Part shown: positions 8,247 to 15,420 of the stretch, in pieces
Numbering within the stretch: position 1 is the stretch's first letter
Layout: each line of letters begins with the position of its first letter
Assembly (NCBI GenBank): GCA_002457605.1
Contig: NTJT01000005.1
Location: forward strand, 1 to 58,364
DNA length: 58,364 bases
Reading direction: 5' to 3'
From: Marine Group II euryarchaeote MED-G34
GTDB taxonomy: Archaea; Thermoplasmatota; Poseidoniia; Poseidoniales; Thalassarchaeaceae
Program-made: the position numbers and the translations under genes
Notes under the pieces: generated by a model
Seen by the model: only the letters and a program-made list of their open reading frames with translations
Database searches by the model: none
Told to the model about the DNA's origin: nothing

Positions 8247-10240
8247 GCGCTCAGTATCAGTCGCTTGCGAATACCATTCCACCCAGAAAGAGAAGTATTC
8301 AGCGAATGCTCAGAGCCGCTTCGGAATATGCCTGAATCGGCATCGTTTCGAAGTCGGATTTCGACCTCGCCGACTCCAATAATCTCGGCAATAACAGTGC
8401 TTCCGCCCCTATAAGCATCATCCACACCTATTCCGAAGGTGCGTTCGGGGGCGGTTGTGATCTTTATGGAAACGTTGTGGGATTGTCCCTCGACGGAGTC
8501 AGCGAGTCTTCTCTGATCTGAAAGCATCCTAGCTTCGGAAAATGCAGCAACGAGGTCAGAGAGACTATCGGGAGTAGTTGCAACATTTGCGTCGGCCAGA
8601 GGTGCTGTGGCTGGTGCAGCGACTTCTGGAGTCTCAATCCTGCTACGAGAAGGGGGAGCCCTCCTACGTGTGCCAACTTCGACTCTATCTGGAACAGATA
8701 CTCTATCAGAGTTGGTGACGCGGTGAACGTCGTGCCAACTTGAACCGCGTTGTTCGCGAACGTCGACCTGTTCAGGGATGTCAACTTGATCAGGGATGTC
8801 AACTTGATCAGGGATGTCAACTTGATCAGGGGCCTCGATATGGCGCTCCTCGTGCCATGTATCGTGGCTGTCATACACTCCATCTGAAGGCGCGGGAGGC
8901 GTTACTTCTACGTACTCTTCCTCAACTGGTTTTTCCTCTGCGTTTTCCTGCACACCAGCAGCGACTACACCGGCAACACCCACTGCAGCTGCTCCAGCAG
9001 CGACGACCTCGGGGCTTGGCATTCTCGAGATGATTTGTTCCTGCATAGAGTTGGCACGAATTCTCCAAATTCTTCGGGCGGCGGATTGTACGGAGAAAGG
9101 CAGTTTATCGATCTCCTTATTGACCTCCGAATCAGCAATTGCTCTTGCCTGTTCGACCGACATATTTCCCTCATTGATGGATTGCCCCATATTGGACGCC
9201 AACTCGATGAAATTTTCTGTTACCATATCAAATTCTGATTTATCTGTCTCAGAATCTGGAAGAGGAGTTAGGGGCGTTTCATGGCCTACGACCTTGAACG
9301 GTACGTAGGCTAACTCGCGCCCATTGTTGTCCGTGTCATGGAGCCTCAAAGTCCACTCTCCCAGTCCCGGGCTGGGCATAGAGAATGCACCGCTGGTCTT
9401 GCCACTCAGGTACTCGAAGCTGGTATCGTGCTGGTCGTTGACCGCCTCATCGCCATGAGGGACCTCTGCCGGTACTATCCCTATCCAGGCGTCATCCGGA
9501 AGTTCGGGCGAGGTGAAGGAGAAAACTATCGATTCATCTCTCTCAAACGAAGACCGTGACAGAGAGATTTTGATTTGTTCATCGCCGGGGGGTTTTGTAG
9601 CGACTCTGGAAGCGGTATCATCGGCAGTTGTTTCGTTCGATTCACCAGCAACGGAGATGGTGATCTTTCCCACTCCGACCCATCTTCTGGTTCCCGTGGG
9701 TAGTGATCCATCACCCTTTGGTCGCGACCAGCCACCTCTGTACCAGTCATTGCTGCCGTCCTGCTCTCTGTCGTCGAGACTCCACGAGGGTGCGCCACCA
9801 CTGTTGGCGTTGTAGAAGTAAAGGCGATTTCCCCCGGCGCCGTAGATCTTGTACCAAGTCTTACCGTTAATCTGAATATCCTGTGGACCGTACTCTCCGT
9901 TGTAGGATTCGTTGGGATGGCCGGAGATTGAAACGCCTCCTCCAGAAGGAATAGTTTCAGTCGGGCCCCCGTCCATCATGGCCAAAATCTCAGAGAGATC
10001 TACCGAGCCGTCTGAATTGGTATCAAGGGCCCCGAACACTGCTCCCAATATAGCCGCAGGTGCCTGCTGGCCGGTAATCGACTCGAGTGCATTCGTGAAC
10101 TCGTTCTCGGAAAGATTGCCGTTACCATCTAAGTCGTATTTTGAGAACAAGGCCTCCGCGCTTATGCCCCTCTTACGGAGAACTTCCTGCAGATTCTTGA
10201 TTGCTACGGCCTCAATAGTTCCTCGGGCGCCCTCCATCAT
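8240..10240 (-). CDS. EF-hand calcium-binding protein with hexapeptide repeats
   Basis: I take the ATG at 10240 (MMEGARGTIEAV); an upstream extension would run into gcvT. Residues ~30-100 hold two EF-hands with loops DLDGNGNLSENE and DTNSDGSVDLSE. Then come a domain rich in Trp/Tyr/Gly (NRLYFYNANSGG), a beta-sandwich-like segment ending in WTLRLHDTDNNGRELAYV, and an alpha-helical stretch. A short hydrophobic Ala/Gly/Val segment (AAGAAAVGVAGVVAAGV) may be one membrane helix. Tandem DQVDIP repeats follow. The C-terminal ~100 residues look like a small beta domain. No signal peptide is seen. It follows gcvT in the same direction. Function unknown; calcium binding is likely from the EF-hands. Confidence 0.8.
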   Translation of the reverse strand: MMEGARGTIEAVAIKNLQEVLRKRGISAEALFSKYDLDGNGNLSENEFTNALESITGQQAPAAILGAVFGALDTNSDGSVDLSEILAMMDGGPTETIPSGGGVSISGHPNESYNGEYGPQDIQINGKTWYKIYGAGGNRLYFYNANSGGAPSWSLDDREQDGSNDWYRGGWSRPKGDGSLPTGTRRWVGVGKITISVAGESNETTADDTASRVATKPPGDEQIKISLSRSSFERDESIVFSFTSPELPDDAWIGIVPAEVPHGDEAVNDQHDTSFEYLSGKTSGAFSMPSPGLGEWTLRLHDTDNNGRELAYVPFKVVGHETPLTPLPDSETDKSEFDMVTENFIELASNMGQSINEGNMSVEQARAIADSEVNKEIDKLPFSVQSAARRIWRIRANSMQEQIISRMPSPEVVAAGAAAVGVAGVVAAGVQENAEEKPVEEEYVEVTPPAPSDGVYDSHDTWHEERHIEAPDQVDIPDQVDIPDQVDIPEQVDVREQRGSSWHDVHRVTNSDRVSVPDRVEVGTRRRAPPSRSRIETPEVAAPATAPLADANVATTPDSLSDLVAAFSEARMLSDQRRLADSVEGQSHNVSIKITTAPERTFGIGVDDAYRGGSTVIAEIIGVGEVEIRLRNDADSGIFRSGSEHSLNTSLSGWNGIRKRLILSAQ
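8773..8826 (-). repeat. Three perfect tandem copies of an 18-bp unit inside the EF-hand gene
   Basis: The unit CAGGGATGTCAACTTGAT is repeated exactly three times without spacers, with degenerate copies on both sides. On the coding (minus) strand it encodes DQVDIP. Perfect identity at the DNA level points to recent slippage or expansion. Copy number may vary between strains. Confidence 0.9.
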
Positions 10241-10305
10241 GGCCCGTGAAAAGGGCGAACAGCAATGAGGATTTGCCCGGCGGGCCCCTCTGCTTTTCGT
10301 GTAAA

Positions 10306-11457
10306 TCACACGAATGGTGGCCTTCTAATGCTCGCCTTGACCCTTTTTCGCGGGCTCGACTGTATCCAGACCTCCTGACCGAGACTAGATAGCTGCAGGT
10401 ATGCCATCGCAATTCCTGTTCGCCCCAGACTCGGTGAGGGGCCTCCACTGGTGACATAGCCGAGTATGCTCGCACCCTCTTCATCAGCCGAGAGCACCGC
10501 GTGACCTGGTCTTGGCGAGGGACCCCTCTCCAAGCACTCTAGCCCATGCCACTTAGCTCCAGACTTGAGTGATTCGATTACACGATGCTTTCCGACAAAG
10601 TCATGCTCAGTGTCGAGACCGTACGGCACCGCAGTCTCCCCAGTGTCCCTGGCTAGGAAGCCATCGGGCAGATTGGCCTCCGGTTCGACGCCAAGGCCGG
10701 GCCAGAGAAAATCCTGACCAGATAGCAAGTAGCCCTTCTCGAGACGCAGGGTGTCCCTAGCACCTAGTCCGACCGGAACCAGTCCCAAATCGGCGCCTGC
10801 TTCGAGTAAAGCAGCCCAGAGACGTGGTGCGTCAGTGTTGCTCAGAAAGATCTCGACCCCCGGCTCTCCAGTGTATCCGGTACCTTGTATCCATCCAGAG
10901 ATTTCGAGTTCGTTGCTGGCTATTTCTTGGCATCGGAATCTGCCAATAGTATTGGCCTCACCAAGCACCTCTCTGAGCACGGAGGTTGACGATGGGCCTT
11001 GCAGGGCAAGTATACTAGTCTCATCCGAAATATCATCGATTGTAATCGAGTCGTCGTCTGGAAGAAGTGAAGAAAACCAATCAAGCATTACTTCGACCAT
11101 TGAGGCATTAGGAACTCCAAGGACTTCGTTCTCAGACTTCACTGCGAAAATCATGTCGTCGATGATATACCCATCGTAATCAAGGAAGTGGGTGTATCCA
11201 CACCTGCCACTTGCGAAGTTCAAATACTCTTGAGTCGAAATGCTGCTCAGCCATGAAAGAACACCGTCGCCAGAGAACCGGAGGAAGCCCATGTGGGACA
11301 CGTCGAACAAGCCGGCGCCAGCCCTCGTCGCTAGATGCTCATCCTGAATCGAAGAGTACCAGATTGGCAGTTCGAAACCATGGAATTCAACCATCTTCGC
11401 ACCTGCATCGAGATGGGCCTCGTACAGCGCTGTCCTGGTCAGCCCGTCTTCAGACAC
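10306..11457 (-). CDS. gcvT: Aminomethyltransferase GcvT (glycine cleavage T-protein)
   Basis: Transfers the aminomethyl carbon from H-protein to tetrahydrofolate, releasing ammonia and methylene-THF. The family start TALYEAHLDAGAKMVEFHGF is followed by GLFDVSHMGFLRFSG. Near the middle are the TGYTGEPGVEIF motif and LGARDTLRLEKGYLLSGQD. I place the start at the GTG at 11457, seven residues before TALYEAH; a GTG at 11553 would add an unrelated extension. It is separated from gcvPA/gcvPB by about 3 kb. It diverges from TFB with an AT-rich promoter zone between them. Confidence 0.94.
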   Translation of the reverse strand: MSEDGLTRTALYEAHLDAGAKMVEFHGFELPIWYSSIQDEHLATRAGAGLFDVSHMGFLRFSGDGVLSWLSSISTQEYLNFASGRCGYTHFLDYDGYIIDDMIFAVKSENEVLGVPNASMVEVMLDWFSSLLPDDDSITIDDISDETSILALQGPSSTSVLREVLGEANTIGRFRCQEIASNELEISGWIQGTGYTGEPGVEIFLSNTDAPRLWAALLEAGADLGLVPVGLGARDTLRLEKGYLLSGQDFLWPGLGVEPEANLPDGFLARDTGETAVPYGLDTEHDFVGKHRVIESLKSGAKWHGLECLERGPSPRPGHAVLSADEEGASILGYVTSGGPSPSLGRTGIAMAYLQLSSLGQEVWIQSSPRKRVKASIRRPPFV

Positions 11458-11558
11458 ATGTCGAAGGGGGGTCGAGGGGTGCAAGAAGTTACGGGAAAGC
11501 GGTCCCCCATGAAGAGACTTGCAAGTGGAGAGAGAACAATGAGCACCGAACACGAAGG

Positions 11559-11571
11559 CTTAAATAATAAG
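11559..11571 (+). promoter_or_regulatory. Probable TATA box for TFB
   Basis: GCTTAAATAATAA is the only AT-rich block here and is preceded by purine-rich sequence that could serve as a BRE. Its centre lies about 37 bases before the ATG at 11602, leaving a short leader. Read on the other strand, TTATTATTTAAG could also serve gcvT with a longer leader. Confidence 0.55.
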
Positions 11572-11601
11572 GACCCTACTATACAACTGCGAGTTGAGAA
11601 G

Positions 11602-12615
11602 ATGGAACGAGACACTGCTAGGCAGGCCGGCGAATCTGAGCGTGCTTCACAGAAGCGAAGCCGTACAAAGCCGATTCGCCCTGCACGACGCCCATCTAAG
11701 GAGCGTAGCACGGAATCTATGGCAGGCCCTTGCCGAGTGTGCGGGGCTAATTCATGGGACACCGACGACATCAGGGGCGAGACCTCTTGCTCAGAGTGCG
11801 GCTATGTTGCAGCCGAGAATATGATCGACCCTGGAGCAGAGTGGATTAACCACTCTGACGGCGACGACAGGAGTCGTGTGGGCGCACCTACAACACTTAC
11901 CTTGTCCGACAAGGGACTTTCTACCGAGATTCGTCGCTCGGATCTCACTGCAGGCGGTGCCAAGCGACATGGTATGTCCGGCAAGGCACTGCGTGAATGG
12001 AGGCGTCGACAGCGTATAGACCAGCGTAGTAAGACTCGTGACAGCCGCAGCCGCAATCTCTCGAAGGCAATGCAATTTATTCGCGACCGCGGAGATTTGC
12101 CGTCTCAGATAGAACAAGAGGCGGCTTCTCTATACAGGCACTCAGTCGAACGCGGTCTTGTCACCGGACGTAGTATCCGTGGCGTTTCCGCAGCCTGCGT
12201 CTACATCGCCGCAAGGGAGGCCAAGATACCCCGTAAGATAGAGGATGTTGCAGAGGCCTTCGACATGATCAAGGCGGTCGAAGAAAAGGAGCTCAAGCGA
12301 ACCATCAGACTAGTTGCCAGGATGCTAGGCACGCACCACATCACTGGGCCGGAGGAGTACTTTGAGAAGTTCCATTCAGACCTCGGCCTGCCGCCTCACG
12401 TTCTAGGTGACGTCAGAAGCCTTTGGGACTCCGTCAAGGACAATCTAGACTGGCAGGGTAAGAAGCCCTCAGGCATCGCCGGAGTAATCATCTACAAGGC
12501 TTCACAGGAAAGCTCCTCACCAAGGACTCAAAGCGAAGTCTGCAAGGTCTCGGGAATCAGTGAGGTAACCCTCAGGGGCCTACTGAAGATATTGGCTCAA
12601 CTAACTACAGAGTAG
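11602..12615 (+). CDS. tfb: Transcription initiation factor B (TFB)
   Basis: Archaeal TFIIB homologue that recruits RNA polymerase to TBP-bound promoters. A basic N-terminal tail of about 40 residues precedes a zinc ribbon (CRVCGANSW ... CSECGYV). A B-finger/linker region and two cyclin-like repeats follow: the first around SLYRHSVERGLVTGRSIRGV and the second around DNLDWQGKKPSGIAGVIIY. I favour the ATG at 11602 because a TATA-like block sits just upstream. An in-frame ATG at 11539 (MSTEHEGL) would put that block inside the gene. It diverges from gcvT and is followed by a small membrane-protein gene. Confidence 0.93.
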   Translation: MERDTARQAGESERASQKRSRTKPIRPARRPSKERSTESMAGPCRVCGANSWDTDDIRGETSCSECGYVAAENMIDPGAEWINHSDGDDRSRVGAPTTLTLSDKGLSTEIRRSDLTAGGAKRHGMSGKALREWRRRQRIDQRSKTRDSRSRNLSKAMQFIRDRGDLPSQIEQEAASLYRHSVERGLVTGRSIRGVSAACVYIAAREAKIPRKIEDVAEAFDMIKAVEEKELKRTIRLVARMLGTHHITGPEEYFEKFHSDLGLPPHVLGDVRSLWDSVKDNLDWQGKKPSGIAGVIIYKASQESSSPRTQSEVCKVSGISEVTLRGLLKILAQLTTE

Positions 12616-12648
12616 ACACATTGAATGCCTGAACCCCATAGCTGAGGC

Positions 12649-12813
12649 GTGCCTCTAACACCGATAGAAGAATTGGGTGTAGTTGTAGCTGACGGACTTG
12701 AGGAGCAGTTTGCAGAGAGAAGTTGGTGGAATTCACTCAAGGTCATTCTTTTCTACGGGCCGGCAGTTCTGGTTGCGATATACCTAATTGGCTTCGTATT
12801 GGGTATTTTCTGA
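12649..12813 (+). CDS. Small single-pass membrane protein (54 aa)
   Basis: A GTG-started frame encodes 54 residues: an acidic N-terminus (PLTPIEELGVVVADGLEEQ), a short polar segment with two tryptophans, and a C-terminal hydrophobic helix ending in VAIYLIGFVLGIF. It begins 33 bases after the TFB stop in the same direction and ends just before tRNA-Ala. The charge-then-helix design looks like a genuine tail-anchored small protein rather than chance. There is no good ribosome-binding site and no recognised family, so confidence is moderate. Confidence 0.5.
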   Translation: MPLTPIEELGVVVADGLEEQFAERSWWNSLKVILFYGPAVLVAIYLIGFVLGIF

Positions 12814-12821
12814 TTTTTATT

Positions 12822-12898
12822 TGGTGGACGCTGGGGGATTTGAACCCCCGGCCACCTGGTTGCAAACCAGGTGCTCTTCCAAGCTGAGCTAAGCGCCC
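12822..12898 (-). tRNA. tRNA-Ala(TGC)
   Basis: On the minus strand the acceptor GGGCGCT pairs with AGCGTCC, which gives the G3-U70 wobble that identifies alanine tRNAs. The anticodon stem CCTGG/CCAGG closes TTTGCAA (anticodon TGC). T-loop TTCAAAT, discriminator A and an encoded CCA are present. No intron. Confidence 0.96.
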
Positions 12899-12948
12899 TT
12901 GGCAGTTCGAATCGGCTGGAGTTCTTGAGTGCGACCGTCGTCCGAGAC

Positions 12949-13527
12949 TCACTCGTCATCGGTTGAGCCCATCAGCCTAGGCAGGAGGATTACTATCCCT
13001 GCCAATGAAGTCATCAGGACCAGTGCGAGGAGGTCGTTGTCCCCTGACTGCTCCCCTTCAGGCCCGATCGGAAGATTGTCCAGTACCATGTGTTGGTCTA
13101 CAGAGAAACTGACGGTGAAGGCAAACTCGACCATGGACTGGTTGTGCTCGATTTGATGCAACATCGAGATATTACCGGGCAGCAGGCCGTTCGATGGGTC
13201 GAGCAATACCAGCTCGGTCACCTCGCAATCGGGATCTGCCCTGTCACCGGTCTCGTTCAGCTCGCACGAGGGGGAGAGCCAGGCCGTGGCCATGTCATCC
13301 ACGCCCTCGAACACCCCGTCCCCATCGGCATCGATTAGTACTCTGTGAATAGCCTCTGCGCGGCTGTCAACATTGTAGAAAAACAGCGAGTCTGTGGAGA
13401 CCAAAACACCTGAAGAAACTCCGTCTGGAGTCACGCCATCCTCCTTTAGAAGCATGGTGTACTCCTTGGTGTCGTGAGCAGTGGCCGGGGTGGCCAGCAG
13501 TAGTAGTGACAGCCCGACTGTCAACAT
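12949..13527 (-). CDS. Exported cupredoxin-like membrane-anchored protein with N-terminal His
   Basis: From the ATG at 13527 the protein has 192 residues. A signal peptide (MLTVGLSLLLLATPATA) is predicted to be cut so that the mature protein starts HDTKEY. A beta-rich domain follows, with SLFFYNVDSRAEAIHRVLID next to a calcium-like DADGDGVFEG loop, two cysteines (SPSCELN, DPDCEV), His/Met residues near MLHQIEHNQSM, and a C-terminal helix plus charged tail. It is a paralogue in layout of the 17366-17923 product. A copper-binding role is inferred from the N-terminal His (as in CopC), the fold pattern and the Sco genes nearby. The divergent neighbour is an LVIVD propeller. Confidence 0.75.
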   Translation of the reverse strand: MLTVGLSLLLLATPATAHDTKEYTMLLKEDGVTPDGVSSGVLVSTDSLFFYNVDSRAEAIHRVLIDADGDGVFEGVDDMATAWLSPSCELNETGDRADPDCEVTELVLLDPSNGLLPGNISMLHQIEHNQSMVEFAFTVSFSVDQHMVLDNLPIGPEGEQSGDNDLLALVLMTSLAGIVILLPRLMGSTDDE

Positions 13528-13541
13528 ACAGACTCCACGCA

Positions 13542-13561
13542 CGCCCCGCCGTAGCGGGGCG
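13542..13561. other. Perfect 8-bp GC hairpin in divergent intergenic region
   Basis: CGCCCCGC and GCGGGGCG flank a CGTA loop, in the 70 bases between the two divergent genes of the copper-like cluster. It could be an operator or an RNA hairpin in a leader. The loop core CGTA recurs in the hairpin at 15344-15368. Confidence 0.45.
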
Positions 13562-13597
13562 ATGGCTTCAACATGACCGGCAGGCTCGCGACGACCA

Positions 13598-15343
13598 GTG
13601 GATTCGCAACGCACCATTCTGGCCATCGGACTTGCTGTCTGCGTAGTAGCAGCTGCAACTGCTGTGATGATGATGTCAGACGTGGCAGATGATGGCGGTG
13701 AGAGTTCTGACATGATGCTCGATCCACTGATGCAGGAAGAGGATCATGACCACAGGAATGCAAGCCAACACATGATGTACACCGATAATATCCAGCCTGT
13801 CTCATTCAACGAACTGACAGCCCCGGGTAACGCCGAAATTCAGGTCGCAGAATCTCCTGATGGCAAGACCTACGCCTACATCGCCGGATGGACTGAGATG
13901 CATATCGTCGATGTCACCGATCCCTCAAACACCACGGTTACTGGCGTGTACTATGACCCGAATACACAAGTCCTTGATGTCAAGTACCTCGAGTACAACG
14001 GACGAGAGTACGTCATAGTGCAGAACCAGATAGTTGACCCAGGGGCTGCGGATCCAAATGTGGGCAACTGGGAGGACCCTGCACAAGTCACTGTTACCCT
14101 AGTGGATGTCACCGACAAGACTGATCCTAGTTTCGTTGATGCGTGGTACGACGTCGACCACCCAAGTGGGCCGCACAACCTCTACGCTCACATGATAGAC
14201 AACGAGTGGTACATCTTCGTCGCCAACCCTGACTACGAATCCTGTGACGTTGGCCAAGGTGATGCTTGCGGAGGCATCACTGTTGCCCACCTGAACTTCG
14301 CTGGCTACGGCGACCTGCCGCGAATTGTCAAGGTAGGTGAGGCTGAAGTAAGTTGGGAGTCTACTCTGGGCGGTTGGATATACATCCATGACATGACCGT
14401 GCAGACCTGGCCGGGAGAAGATTCCAACGACCCGCGCTTCGGTAGAACCTACGTCTACGGAGCTTACTGGGAGGCCGGCCTGAGGATCTTCGACGTCTCT
14501 GATGTCCCACACCCCAACAAAGATCTCGTCGAGTACATGTGGCACGGATCACTATGCAGACTCTCAGGAGGCACACAGGCTGGTTGTACTTGGAGAGCTC
14601 CAGAAGTAGGGCAGTGGATGGAGTTTGAGGACTTCGACGGCGACGGCGAGATTGACTGCGGCTGCACTGGCAACGAAAACGGCGGCCGGGCGTCCTACAT
14701 ACACTACGCCGAGCCGATTGACGACATGGTCGACGCCTCGCACCTCGGATATCCTCCGGGCAAGATGCACCTGACCATTCTCGCTACTGAGGTCCTTGAG
14801 ACCACTGTTGGCACCGGCATGGCCTATTTGCTTGACACGACTCCGTATGAGGAGGTAAACGGAAACGTTCGCTTCATGCCTCAACTAATCCATGGATGGG
14901 AGAACCCGTTCGCACTCGATCACCACATCCCTGGGGGAGAGGAGTGGTTGCTATTCAGTCCCCATAATGCCGACACTCAGATCTTCCAGACCGGATTGCC
15001 TGGATTGCCCGATAACAGCCATGGTGGAGCTTGGGACGGTAGAATCTACCTCAGTAGCTACCATGCGGGGCTCTGGGTTATGGATATCGAGACGTTGATG
15101 GCAAAGGGACTTGAGGACGGTAACAAGTCCGATGTTCACATGTCTGCGACCGTTGGCTACCACCTGTCTCACGGAGCTGACGGCGAGCCGTTAGATAGCG
15201 CGTACTACGACTTCGGATGGACTCCATTCATCTGGGCCGCTGAGTACCACAAAGGCTACACTTACCTGTCATGCATCACCACGGGACTTTACATCGTTCA
15301 ACTGGACATTGACCGGCCATACGGCATTCCATTGGACCAATAA
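13598..15343 (+). CDS. Membrane-anchored LVIVD-repeat beta-propeller protein, His-rich
   Basis: 581 residues from a GTG start. An N-terminal hydrophobic helix (residues ~7-26) acts as signal or anchor, and a His/Asp/Glu-rich linker follows (EEDHDHRNASQH). Then come LVIVD-type propeller blades such as MHIVDVTDPS, GLRIFDVSDV and GLWVMDIET. The protein carries many conserved-looking histidines shared with the next gene: HNLYAHM (193-199), IHDMTV (264), YIHYAEP (369), DHHIPGG (442-443), SPHN (456), YHAGLW (489). These could line a metal site. It is extracellular by topology. It heads a plus-strand run with a second propeller, a cupredoxin-like protein and two Sco proteins. The substrate is unknown. 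Confidence 0.82.
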   Translation: MDSQRTILAIGLAVCVVAAATAVMMMSDVADDGGESSDMMLDPLMQEEDHDHRNASQHMMYTDNIQPVSFNELTAPGNAEIQVAESPDGKTYAYIAGWTEMHIVDVTDPSNTTVTGVYYDPNTQVLDVKYLEYNGREYVIVQNQIVDPGAADPNVGNWEDPAQVTVTLVDVTDKTDPSFVDAWYDVDHPSGPHNLYAHMIDNEWYIFVANPDYESCDVGQGDACGGITVAHLNFAGYGDLPRIVKVGEAEVSWESTLGGWIYIHDMTVQTWPGEDSNDPRFGRTYVYGAYWEAGLRIFDVSDVPHPNKDLVEYMWHGSLCRLSGGTQAGCTWRAPEVGQWMEFEDFDGDGEIDCGCTGNENGGRASYIHYAEPIDDMVDASHLGYPPGKMHLTILATEVLETTVGTGMAYLLDTTPYEEVNGNVRFMPQLIHGWENPFALDHHIPGGEEWLLFSPHNADTQIFQTGLPGLPDNSHGGAWDGRIYLSSYHAGLWVMDIETLMAKGLEDGNKSDVHMSATVGYHLSHGADGEPLDSAYYDFGWTPFIWAAEYHKGYTYLSCITTGLYIVQLDIDRPYGIPLDQ

Positions 15344-15368
15344 CGCCCAAGCGCGTAGCGCTCGGGCG
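15344..15368 (+). other. Hairpin directly after the first propeller gene
   Basis: CGCCCAAGCG and CGCTCGGGCG form a 10-bp stem with one mismatch around CGTAG, immediately after the TAA stop. No T-run follows, so it is not a classical terminator. It may be an RNA processing or stability element between the two propeller genes. Confidence 0.45.
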
Positions 15369-15420
15369 ACCGGTGCATTGAACAACCGGCCGTATTCGTC
15401 GGCGATTGCGAGGCTTGCCC

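Noticed and set aside
8744-8834. Tandem 18-bp repeats as a possible CRISPR-like array
   Set aside because: The copies are adjacent without spacers and encode an in-frame protein repeat.
12753-12959. Minus-strand frames across tRNA-Ala
   Set aside because: They read through the tRNA gene and have no recognisable protein features.
15344-15368. Hairpin as a bacterial-type terminator
   Set aside because: No T-run follows and the next genes continue in the same direction; kept only as a structural element.
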